Positions 45,601 to 56,055 of a stretch of DNA of 64,000 bases are shown here, in pieces. The number at the start of each line of letters is the position of its first letter. Within the stretch, counting starts at the first letter, position 1. The DNA comes from Rhizaria sp. SCN 62-66 (Eukaryota; Rhizaria, unplaced): NCBI GenBank assembly GCA_001724265.1, contig MEDY01000116.1, positions 1 through 64,000 on the forward strand. Direction: 5' to 3'. Position numbers and translations under genes: made by a program. Below the pieces are notes generated by a model, which made no database searches, was not told where the DNA came from, and saw only the letters and a list, made by a program, of their open reading frames with translations.

Positions 45601-47305
45601 TCGTATGTTTTATCTCTAAACGTGTCCATTTATGTCGCCAAACGTCTCGTTACGACTTCCTCTTTGTTTTTGTTTTGTTTCTCTTTGTTTTTATCTCACA
45701 CACGAAACAAACGCAGGAGCGGTATGCGCAAACGGTCGTCGCACGCATCTTCTACGCCGTCAACACCGCCGGCGATGAGCGCCTCACACTGCGTGAACTG
45801 CGCCGGTCCAACCTCATGCAACGCCTTGGTGAACTGGCCCGTGAGGAAGACATCAATCTGATCCACGATTTCTTCTCCTATGAGCACTTCTACGTCGTGT
45901 ACTGCAAGTTCTGGGAGCTGGACTCCGACCACGACATGCTGCTTGGGCCCGATGATCTCGTCAAGTACGACGACTGCGGCTTAACTTCGCGCGTGCTCGA
46001 CCGCGTATTACAGGGCGCGGGCCGGCCGCTGCGGTCAGGGGTTCCTGGACGCATGGGGTATGAAGATTTCGTCACGTTCTTTATCTCCGAGGTGGATAAG
46101 ACGTCGCCCGTGGCGATTGACTACTGGTTCCGCTGTGTTGATCTTGATGGTGATGGCGCCATTACTGCGTTCGAAATGGAGTGGTTCTATGACGAGCAGC
46201 GCATCCGCATCCAGGTACGAACGAGAACGAACACATGTATCTCACTCATCTCACCATCATATGAGAATATTTATTGACGTTATTATTTATTTATTTTTTA
46301 AACTATATAGTGGTGGTGGCGGTCACCGCCTCTAATTTTAGTTTAATTGGTTTACATCTTGGTGTCTATCGTGAACATTTCTCACAAATCGCCTTCGCTC
46401 GCTTTGCTTTATTTTTCACTCGTCTCTCTCTCTCTCTCTCTCTCTCTTTTATCTAGGCCGTGTCTCCCGACGCCGCCGTGTTTGCAGACACGATGTGCCA
46501 GCTTTGCGACATGGTCCACCCTCGCAAAGAGGCCGTTTTCACCCGCCGCGACCTCATTCGCTCACGCATGGCTCCCCTTTTCTTCGACATGCTGTTCAAC
46601 CTGAACAAGTTTGTGCTGGCCGAGTCCCGCGACGTGGCTCGCATCCGGCACATCCACGACACGCCCGAGCAGTCGGACTGGGACCGGTGGGCGGCTCAGT
46701 GCTACTACGTGCTCGCCGGCGCCGAGCAGGCCGAGGAAGACGTTGCGCAGCAGACGCAGGCCGCGCTTGACCTCTCGCAGGGGCTTCAAGTGCTGCAGTC
46801 GATGGATCTCGACCTGGATGGCACGGGCGGGGACCCGCACGGTGGCGGCGGGCTCGGCATGGGGCTCGGCCTCTCCGGTCTCGGCGACTTATCCCTCGAC
46901 TCGATCGGTCTGCTCGACCACCACAACGGGCACGGCGACCTCAACCACGGGCTCCACGGCCATGGTCACGACGGCGGCGGCGGCAACGGCGGCGGCGGCG
47001 ACGGCCACCACGGCGGCGACGGCCTCGGCGGGCTTGGGCTCGGCCACGGTCACGGACACGGACACGGTATGCATAACGGCCTCCACGGCGACGGCGGCGG
47101 CGGCGGTGGCCATCCGCTTTCCCACGGTCACAACGGTCACGGCCACGGCCAGCACCTGAGTGGGCTGGGGCAGACAGCCGCCGCGCCGGTCAATGGCGGC
47201 GGCGGCGGCTACGGCGGGCTTGACTTGGCGCTGTATGGCGGCGACGGCGGCGGGCTCGGTGGCGAGGGGGACATGGGCACTAGTCTCAACGCCAACATGC
47301 AGTAA
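42604..47305 (+). CDS. Protein phosphatase 2A B''-type regulatory subunit, EF-hand (4 exons)
   Basis: Exons 42604-44085, 44254-45540, 45717-46214 and 46457-47305, all introns phase 0, give 1,371 residues. The B'' (PPP2R3/PR72/TON2-like) core runs from about residue 655 (LLPITTEVFLLPPYVNRTLF) through exon 3 into exon 4. Key points are FFSYEHFYVVYCKFWELDSD, a first EF-hand (DSDHDMLLGPDDL, about 992), MGYEDFVTFFISEVDK, then IDYWFRCVDLDGDGAITAFE with a canonical DLDGDG loop (about 1065). B'' subunits bind the PP2A A-C core, direct substrate choice and respond to Ca2+. The first about 490 residues are Ala/Ser-rich without a recognised domain. Residues about 495-640 are Arg- then Asp-rich, and the C-terminal 140 are Gly/His-rich (GHGHGHGHG). 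PPP2R3 proteins are usually 450-1,150 residues. Donors are GTTCGT, GTACGA and GTACGA. The subfamily within B'' is not resolved. Confidence 0.9.
46423..46447 (+). repeat. TC microsatellite serving as polypyrimidine tract
   Basis: A run of TC units in the third intron of the PP2A B''-type gene, ending 9 bp before its acceptor AG (46455-46456). Its position suggests it acts as the polypyrimidine tract. Confidence 0.75.
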
Positions 47306-49394
47306 ACGACTATTATCGCTGTCTATAGCGTAATTCATATGGATATGGTGTACAACTTGCCGTAAACGAGTATTATCATTGCAGCTGTACGACTTAGTCT
47401 CCGCGGTATAGTGTCTCAAGTCTCAAGTCTTCTTATGTAGTCAACGCGTACATGCAGTCGTCAGGCTGTGTGAGTGAAATTGTTTGTTTTTTTCGTGAAA
47501 ATCCGTTTGTTGATCATCCATATTTGTTTCGTTTTTTGTGATTAGTGGCTGCTGCGATAGACTTGATTATGATAATACTGCTGTCGTTTGAGTATAATAC
47601 GTATCACCACTAGTCTACTGATGGCAGTGTTATCGCTGTTTTTGCGCGCAAACAGCGGTGAAAACTAATTTGACTAAATAACTTAAACCTGCTACACGCA
47701 GGAGCGTTCAGAACTGTAAACATATGCGCGCTTCTGATGATTTGAGTAAGTGTAGTGTTTCTTAGATCGTATTATATACTGCGACGCTGAAATATTGTTT
47801 ATCACAGCATGCACACGTATCGCATCGCCCTGTGCGTGTTTATGATGTGATGTGCAGAGTTGCTCTGAGGATTATAGATCAAGAGTGCCCTCTCTCTCTT
47901 TCTCTCTCGAGTCGTAATGTGTTACTCATACTGACTGTATTAAAAGTGTTGCAACCATTATGTTTATCACTTAATGTCACTACCCCGCTTGTGCCACCCT
48001 CTAGTACAGGTGGCGCGCACGGTCACTCTCTCCTAATATCACTACTAGTGCAACTGCTGCAGCAGTGTTCGTCATACCGACACTACTGGCCAGTGGGGAC
48101 TAGGACAGCGAGTGGCTGAGTGCCAGTGTGGCGGCACATCTGTTATCGTTGAGTTGCTTATTTGTGTTGCTTATTTGTGTAAGCAACACAAATAAGCTTT
48201 GATCTCCTTTACTTAACCAGCCAAGTCAAGCCGCAGTCTTCTCCGGAATCAATTCTGCCTTCGCTTGTCACTGCTGCGTCGCACTACATTGCACTGTGTG
48301 TCAGTGTGGGAGAACGTAGGCTTTGCTGACCATGTTTAGTAGTTCTTTGTTATTCAGCCAAATTATTGTGTGCGTGCGTGTTTTATTTTTTTCTTGTGTC
48401 TCGAAGCTCTGTTGCTGTTATCGCTGTTGTTTGTAAGCTCCTTTTTTGTATTTGTCGGTCAATAGTTATTGTGTTTAATCTTACACGTACTACTAGTTCA
48501 TGTCATATCTTTTGTTGTTTTGTTTTGCTGTCGCCGCCCCCGCACGGCTGTGACCGGTTGTCCCGGTGCGCCACACGCAGGGGGCGCGGCGGCGCTAATT
48601 TAATATTATTCGGTCACCAAACGCGTGCGCGCGCGCACTCAGGCACGCCATTTCTGTGTCGTGTCGCTCGTTTTTTGACCCTCTCTCTCCTGGTCAGTCA
48701 GTCGCAGTTGTCGCTCGCCAGTGTCTTCGTCATCTTCATATCATCCTCAATCAAACATCAAAAACAAGAAAAACATTATCATCTTTATCAATACATTTGT
48801 TTATCATATTTATATTACTTCGCGCCACATTTTAATGAGCTCTTGACTCATCATATGCGATCAAAGTGCGTGTTATTGATTCACGTACAAGTACTATAAT
48901 GATTGCTTCGCCAAGAAAAATGAGATGTACATGTATGCACTACGTAATGGTTATAATTCTGAAGTTGTTATTGTGATCATACGTAAAAAAAGAAGATAAA
49001 TTGAACCAGAATATAGCTAACATGCGATTGGACTGCAGTGGGTCGTAACTCTCTCAGTACCGTTAACGTGCGTGTACTCACAGCCAATGGCGTGCATGCA
49101 TGAGGGCCCACAGCACCTGTGACGGTGGCCCCGTACACAAGACACCTCACCGCTTACCCATCATTCTTTTCCTCCTCCTCAGCAATCGGCGGCACTGCAC
49201 TCCTCGCCTCCGCAGGTGGTGAAATCTCGTCGCAGTTTCCCCATGTACAGGAACGTACCACTGCGGTAAACAAGACAATGACGCTTAAAGACGTGCTCAT
49301 TCAATCACTGTTGCTACTAACGTTGCTGTTCATGCATGCTTGGATGCTTGTCGCGATCTCAACGGGATCGTTGTGGTCGTGGAAACCGGTCGTC
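47306..49394. other. Large convergent intergenic region
   Basis: About 2.1 kb between the 3' ends of the PP2A B''-type gene and the TAG-interrupted gene. It is A+T-rich with a G+C-rich patch at about 48525-48630. A 17-bp inverted repeat is annotated at 48156-48197. A 177-codon plus-strand frame (48366-48899) lacks the coding bias of this genome and matches nothing. No tRNA or rRNA pattern was found. Confidence 0.45.
48156..48197. repeat. 17-bp perfect inverted repeat (hairpin)
   Basis: GCTTATTTGTGTTGCTT (48156-48172) is followed by an 8-nt loop and its exact reverse complement (48181-48197). TTGCTTATTTGTGT also occurs as an overlapping direct repeat across the left arm and loop. It could be a foldback by-product of replication slippage, a transcript-end structure or part of a small RNA. 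No flanking target-site duplication was evident. Confidence 0.8.
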
Positions 49395-51938
49395 TCAGAC
49401 GATTTGCAAGCGGTGAAAAAAAACTTTCCCTTTGACAGCAGAAGCACCACTCTGGCAGTCAGCAGCCGCAAAGAGGGCCAACACTGCTGCGTCAAAAGGC
49501 TCATCAGTGCGATCAAAGCTTACCAGTTCTTCAGACGTCAATTCGTTTGCATCGTCCAAGCACAGCCGCACGCGGCCGACGGGCACGGCGCCGCGCAGCA
49601 GACTCACCGGGCACGGCTTGAAGACGAGGCACCATGGCGTGCCATGGGAGTCTTGGTCAAGGTAATTTAGATAAGAAGTTAGAACCCCCGCGAGAGGAGA
49701 CACCAGAACTGTGCCAACCGGGTATGTCTCTCTCACGGCGTCGGCGTCAGTAGTAAGTGGTGCGGCGTACTCATCGAAGACGATGTCGTTCTCCGGAAAC
49801 AACAAAGGCGCAGTGGCGCATGGTGCAACACTTTCATTGCTCTGAGAGTGGTAAAGCGTGACAAACGACAGTGAGGTTGTGCACTGGCCAGGGGGCACAA
49901 AACACGTGTGAAGAGAGCTGCCAATCGTGTCAGAGTTTGCCGCAATGCGAAAATGTGCCGCATTGCAAGGAAACCTGTCATCGTCAAGTCGGATTATCAC
50001 CGTGTAACTCGTGTCCGTTTGCGGAGACTGAAAACGCATCTTCAACCAAATGTCTGCCGCCCTCGTCCTGGTCGAGAGCGCCGTATTGGCAGCCTGGAAG
50101 ATCCTCTCCCGCGCCTTCATCTGCCAGAAAGGCAACAAAAGAGCCGATGGCGGCGCCTCTTTAGCCCGTACGGGGGCAGGAATTTGTTGGTACCCCTGGG
50201 TAATGTCACTAAACGTGATTCGCGGTGGGTTGCCGCATTCTTTCAGAGCGCATGCAATGTGCGCGTCAAACATCGCTTTCCAACTGTTGTCTTTCGAGTA
50301 CATACCGCGCCGAACCTCTCCAAGATTTTGACGCCGCAACTCTTCTGTGGCGGCTGTATCAGGAGCAATCACGGCCATGTCGCTAAGCAATGTGCGCAGC
50401 TGTGTCAGCTCAGAAAGAACGGAACCGTCACCACCCTCTTGCGCGCAGTCATGATAGCGCAACAGCTCGAGTGCGTGCAGCCCACGGGGTCCGATCAACT
50501 CAGTCACAAAGGTGTTCTGCGGCTTCATATCGCAGTCGCGCATAGGTGAAGTGTTGCTGATGCTGATCATTATGCGAAGAATAAGCAAAATATATACGGG
50601 AGTGTCTTGACCGGGCAGAAGGTCTGAGAGACTGTCAGACAGCGTCGGTCGCGCGGACCTCGAGCTCAGAATCAAAAAGTACGTGAGAAACAATATACAC
50701 GTCTTGACAGCGCCAATCCTCAATAACTCAAACGCCGCACTCGCCTGATCAGATGCAGTCCTGAGAATGTTGCTCAGCACTCGCATTGTGCTATGGAGAA
50801 ACTGGCGATACATCAGCAGGTCTCCGTGTTTCAGAGGAGCGTTAAGGCTGTTTAGCAGCCTGGAAAATGCGGGCGCGTACAGGAGCCGGTGAGCAAAGTC
50901 TGGAGACTTCGCTGTCACTGTAGAAAGCACATCCATCAGCAAACCTGTCTCCTCGATCCTCGTAAAAGGAGTGAATCGCTGGTGGGTGATCATCTCGAGG
51001 ACGATATTGATACGCGGGCTCGTGAACGCGCACGCAAACGTGTCATCGTCAAGCAGATCCAGCAAGCGCCACAGCGCAAGCAAACGGTCCGCAAAAGACA
51101 TCTTTAGCAATAGCTCGAACTCGGGGCTGCCCAGAAACTCCGCAATGTCCCAACGGCGTCTGTCTTCGTCCGCTGTGGCGCCGCCGCGGCATCGGAACAG
51201 ACAGCCGAGCGTTGCGTAGGCGTGATAGCTCAGCGCGCTGGGGTGGCTCCGGTAAGCGATGCCGCGCAGCAACAGGACAAAGGCACACACGGCGGCGTAC
51301 GGAAGCGAGAGCGCGGCGCCCGCTGTGGTGACGGATGTGTTGGAGGCGATGGCGCCGTAGGTGAGAACAGACAGAACGTCCGTGAGGAATAAGTAATACC
51401 CGGAATACCCTAGATTGTCGTCTTTCACGAAGAACGTAGCACTCTCCATCTTCTCAGCAGCGAGCAAATGCAACTTGACACGCGCCAGCGCAGCGTGCCT
51501 GGCCGGTGTCGCGAGGGTCGCTCCGCTCGCAATCTAGCGCAGATGCATGAAGATGCGCGTGGCCTCCTTTGATATCGGGGGAAAATGCTCCAGCAGGGTT
51601 GACAACCTCTCGATGGCGACGCCCGCAGCAAGCAAGACGCTTTTTTTGGCACGAATCTCATTTGCATACGAGGGATTACTAAGAAAGATGTTAAAAAGAC
51701 GTGAGATTACGCCGCGTCGGGTCCGGGCATCACTAGAATCGTCGCCAGTGAGCTCGACTGACTGGAGGAGCAAACACAAGACTCCACTCTACCACAACAC
51801 ATCCAAACGAGAAGGGCACCGCTCCTGGTCGAATTCAAGATCTATCAACTGAATATAGCTGTCCCAACAAGTAGTTGATGTGAGAGACGCGACCATGCTC
51901 AAGTCAACGTGGAGGTCGCGCAGGAGTGGCGGGGTCAT
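49395..51938 (-). pseudogene. 847-codon frame interrupted only by two TAG codons; product unknown
   Basis: The frame opens at ATG 51938 (MTPPLLRDLHVDLSMVASLT), just downstream of an in-frame TGA at 51950-51948, and ends at TGA 49397-49395. It is broken only by TAG at 51791-51789 and TAG at 51536-51534. Protein-like sequence continues in the same frame on both sides of each (ending in DVLW, then SGVLCLLLQSVELTGDD; ending in IFMHLR, then IASGATLATPARHAALARVK), and the last 672 codons from ATG 51410 are open. The first half looks like HEAT/armadillo-type helices (LLMDVLSTVTAKSPDFAHRL); I recognise no family. Codon use is more even and insertions are few, unlike its neighbours. A pseudogene with two nonsense mutations is the plainest reading. 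Readthrough, or translation only of the part after the second TAG, are alternatives. No intron that would remove either TAG is convincing. Confidence 0.6.
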
Positions 51939-53324
51939 CGTGCTTGCTCATTGTACAGAGTCCTTGCTTAGTAGCGGTTTAAGATGTACTGCAAAAGAGA
52001 GTCCAAGCCCAAATTTATGATGTTGTGTGATATTGGATCTGATACGAGCCTGCTGCCGTGTGTGTGGCTCTCTACAGCGTAGACGAGATTTGAAAAAGAT
52101 TTTAGGTGAGTCAGATATGAATTATGGGAGGCACAAGTGTACAACAGTGATAATTGCAGTTGCAAGAGTTCTGAAACTATTAATTAATTAGAGTCTTACG
52201 TATATATTATCGTGTACATATATATATGTACATGTTTGAGTAAACAAAACGAAACTGTTGCATCTTATTGACAGTTTCATTGACTGTTCGTGACTTCCGC
52301 TCACTTAGATTGCTTGTCTCCTTGTTTCTTCAGTCTCTCTACCTTGTGGATTTTTGTTCTAACTGAGTGTTTCAACAAAGAGTGTGTGAAAACACAATCA
52401 ATACGAATAAGAATGATACAATACGAGAATGGATGAATGAAGTCGGCAAGAATTAGAATCAGCAGTGAAAGAGCGGCAGTGCGACGAAGGCACAGGGCGC
52501 GCGCGTTCCCAAAGCAGGGTGCAATTGGTGTATTATAATTATGATGTTGCCGTGACATCGGACGGCGGCGGAGAGGTATTGAGGTTGGTGGAACTGTGTG
52601 ACGAACGGCTTTGTGAGCGAAGGTTCGTTCGCTCGCTGTGAAATGCAAGTGTAACAAACAAATCCCGCAAACAAACGAACAAAGAAACGAACAAGCAAGC
52701 AGCACGACACGAAACGAAGAGACAAAGTACACACGTGGAGATGTGTAAATACGATACTTACTAAAATTAACTTATTATGAATGAGCGAAACGTGTGCTTT
52801 TGGTTGAACAGAACGAGAAAAAGAAAGAAACGATCATATAAAGAAAAAAATATGAAGAGGAATAACATAAATGTTCTTTGCAGGCTCCAAGAAAGCCAAT
52901 AAGCTGAGAGCTGAGAAAACGGACTTTTGTTTGAGAGGAAGCCGCAGAAGAAAAAGAAGAAACAAAGACGCAGAGAGCAAGCGAAGATCGAGAGAAAGTG
53001 ATCGATCGAAAAGCGTCAAGCTACGTTTGCGGAAGGAATATAGCGGAAGGAATATAGAAGTAACAACGATCATCACGCAGTGTCGGTGAGTGAGCGGTCC
53101 ATGAGCGATTACGTAAGCAAGCGCGTGTCGCTTTCAGTTTACAATCAATTCACAAACGTGGCAAGCAGCGAGCTCATCATCGCGCCGCATATACCGACAC
53201 GTCCACGCACAAACTACTGAGTCCGTAATCAACCGGTTTGTTGCCACACTCTGTCTTATCACATCCACGATTGTCGTTGTTCGCTCTTGTGCTCTTAATC
53301 ATTGTGCTCTTAATTGTCGTGCTC
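51939..53324. other. Intergenic region
   Basis: About 1.4 kb, mostly A+T-rich, between the 5' end of the TAG-interrupted frame and the 3' end of the PRPP synthetase gene. It includes a TA-rich stretch (about 52195-52235) and purine-rich DNA (about 52860-53060). Short frames are compositionally unlike genes here. No RNA gene is recognised. Confidence 0.45.
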
Positions 53325-54910
53325 TTAATCGTCGCGCTTGTCGCCGGCAAAGAGCGCCGACACGGACGCCTGCGAGTGGATCCGGCCAATGGCCTCCGCA
53401 AGCAGCTTCGCGATCGAGAGCTGGACGATCTTGTTGCCGTGGTGCTGGCGCTTGTCAAGCGGGATGGTGTTGCACACGACGACCTTCTCCAGCTCGCTCT
53501 GCGCGATGCGCTGGTACGCAGGGCCCGAGAAGACGCCGTGGGTGGCGAACGCGTAGACGCGGTTGGCGCCGCGCTCCTTGAGCTCGGACGCGGCCTGGGT
53601 CAGAGTGCCCGCGGTGTCGATCATATCGTCGACGATGATGACGTCGGAGCCCTCGACGGAGCCGACGAGGTCCATGCGGCCGATGGCGTTGGCGCGGATG
53701 CGCTGCTTGATGATCATCGCGAGACCGGCGTCGACGCCACGCTCCTGGAGACCGTCGCGGAAACGCTTGGCGCGGTACACACCGCCGGCGTCGGGGGAAA
53801 TCACCTTGGTGGTCTCGGAGTTGAGGCCCAGGTTGGCGAAGTAGTCGAGGCCGACGACCTGGCCCTCGAGGTTGTCGCACGGGGTGCGGGGGCCGAAAAA
53901 ACCCTGGATCTGGCCGCAGTGGAGGTCGACGGCGACGACGCGGTCAACGCCCATCGACTCGCAGAGGCGCGCGACGTCGGCGGCCGAGATCGGCACGCGG
54001 GACGCCATCTTGCGGTCCTGGCGCGCGTAGCCGTAGTACGGGATCACGGCGGTGATCTTGTTGGCCGACGCGCGGCGCATGGTAGAGATCATGAGGAGCA
54101 GCTCCACGAGGTGGTCGTTGACGCCGGGGGGGCACGTGGGTTGGATGATGTAGACCTGCTTGCCGCGGACGTTCTCCATGACCTGGATGCCGATCTCACC
54201 GTCAGCGTAGCCCTGGATGGAAACCTTGCCGAGGGGCACTTCGAGAAGGTCGGCAATCTCCTGCGCAAGCTCGATGTTCGCGCGGCCTGAGAAGATCTTC
54301 AGCGAGTTCTTGTTGATCGCGGGGGTCGCCGACGTGGCGGACGCAGCGCCAGTGGTGGCGGCGGTCACGGGCTCGTCGGCGAAGGCAACGGCGGTCGTCG
54401 CGGCGGCCGCGGTCACGGCGGCGGAGCCGAGGCCCACCGCGGTGAGCATCGTGCGACGGCCAGCCTTGGAGCCCGCGGAGAAGGACGCCTTTAGTTGCGA
54501 AAGAAGAGTAAGCGCAGCGAGGGGATGGAAGAGCAAGATCGAATAGAGAGTGGCGCGAGAGAACATGAGTGAAGTAAGCGCTGAAGTAAAGTGGAGATCG
54601 AAACTGCGACGTCGACAGGGGAGGGCACCACGCCTTCGCAGGCACGCCCGCACGCAAAAGAAGTGCATGCGTCGTGCAGCGGGGGCGCTACAAGTTGAAA
54701 TAGGGCGCGAATCGGGACAGTTGACGTGTGCAATGTGGAATCAAATTGATACAGTGCTACTCAGCGCAGCAAAACCGAGTGAGTGCGGTTCGAAAGGCGG
54801 ACAGGGTGAAACTCCACGAGAGCGACTTGACAGCGCGGCAAAACGGGCGGATATCTCCGTTGACGTACCTTGGCAAACTTGCCAGCATTGGAGAACAGAC
54901 GCGAAAACAT
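53325..54910 (-). CDS. PRPS: Ribose-phosphate pyrophosphokinase, organelle-targeted (2 exons)
   Basis: I model exon 1 at 54910-54869 (14 codons, MFSRLFSNAGKFAK) with a GTACGT donor, a 380-bp intron, and exon 2 at 54488-53325, phase 0, for 401 residues. An unspliced alternative starts at ATG 54566. The enzyme makes PRPP from ribose-5-phosphate and ATP for nucleotide, His and Trp synthesis. Family signatures: LKIFSGRANIELAQEIADLL, YADGEIGIQV, YYGYARQDRKMASRVPISA (ATP-binding flexible loop), VAVDLHCGQIQGFF and DVIIVDDMIDTAGTL (PRPP-binding motif). The layout is that of class I PRS. The first 50 residues form a positively charged segment followed by a hydrophobic one (MLTAVGLGSAAVTAAAATTA) ending before AFADEP, a bipartite arrangement. 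Enzyme identity is certain; the start and exact destination are inferred. Confidence 0.92.
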
Positions 54911-56055
54911 CGGAAACTTTTTAACTCGGCCCTGGAGGGGGAGCATCTTAATCTAACCCGCAAACTATCGTCACAGCGCAGGGCCGGCCCAGCAAAGCAA
55001 AGCTTGCCAGAGACCCGACTGACCGAAAAAGTGTAGCCGCTGCTCACGGTCACCGCCGAGCACTCAGCATCACCTATAATTCCAGCTGTATGGCATCTGT
55101 AGAGTTTTCTGTGTTGTGATTGTGTGTTGATCACGCTCAAATAGTTTGTGTTGGTATTTTATTTTTTCGATGTGTGCTTTTGGGTGCGGTAGAGGGCGTA
55201 GTGCGTAGACTTTGGTCGTTTGAACGGCGACTCCAAACGCGCTTGTGGTTCATACTATTTGGCAAGTGCCTCTTGGCAAGATATAGGTGGAGTTTGCTAA
55301 AATGTGGAGGCTGCATAGAACGCGTAAGCTTGTATTTGGATAACGTGGTCATATCTTGACTGCCCTTAATAAAGTCCATAGTATCCGATGTTAAGTGAAG
55401 TGACCTTTGGATATGTTAGGTATAGTGAGCTATTAAGAAGAATTAAACAAGTTCTAATGAAATAAACTTGTATTAATACTACAGAGCCTGAAGCTGAAAC
55501 TCATTGTTGCACACTATACAATAGATCTTGCGATAGCATGGAACTCACCACAACCCGAGTGGTGGTCGAGAGGGGTGACGGGTGTGGCAGACTCTGAGCC
55601 AGAATTAGAAAGCGATGTGTTTGTCTATGAAGACTCCGACAAATGACACTGTGGACGGGCTATGGTACTGCAACCCTATTCACCTCTGTGTGGATTTAAT
55701 CGTTTCGCTTCCGCTGCCCATGTTTGAGTCTCCACAATCCTCCTAAACCACGCGAGGATCACGTCTATTCCGTCAGTGATCCCAAGTCATGCTTCCGACC
55801 TTCTCCAGCGCCTCTGAAAGCCGTCTTAGTTCTAAACTTGCTTTGGTCATCTCTACCATGGGACGATCTTTATACCTGTTCCCTTCTATCTTTGTCAAAC
55901 CTCTCACATATCCTTCCCTGTCACCCTTTTATTGATCGCCTGGTCGCAGAGTTACACTCGCTCTCTCTCAACACAAACCAAGCTCTTCCCTGCTTTCATC
56001 ACACCACGCACCCTTTCAGCGTCGCCCGTGCTTTCCGTCCCGCCGCAGTCCCCCC
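54911..56055. promoter_or_regulatory. Divergent spacer between PRPP synthetase and syntaxin-6-like gene
   Basis: About 1.1 kb holding both promoters. GCTCACGGTCAC, a string frequent inside coding regions of this window, occurs here at 55042-55053, and CTTTTTCGGTC is present on the minus strand at 55021-55031. The last 250 bp before ATG 56056 are pyrimidine-rich. No gene or RNA is recognised. Confidence 0.4.

Noticed and set aside
48366-48899. 177-codon plus-strand frame
   Set aside because: It sits in A+T-rich spacer, lacks the genome's coding bias and matches no family. A frame of this length can arise by chance in 64 kb.
49119-49670. 183-codon plus-strand frame with a hydrophobic stretch
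   Set aside because: Its right half is antisense to the C-terminal end of the TAG-interrupted gene, and nothing in it resembles a known protein.
54566-54668. Unspliced start of PRPP synthetase (MFSRATLYS or the longer MHFF form)
   Set aside because: The upstream exon MFSRLFSNAGKFAK with a consensus GTACGT donor and in-frame acceptor gives a better presequence. I keep the unspliced form only as an alternative.
54720-54810. GGTTCGAAAGGC as a tRNA B-box
   Set aside because: No A-box, acceptor stem or anticodon arm could be folded around it. I found no convincing tRNA anywhere in the window.
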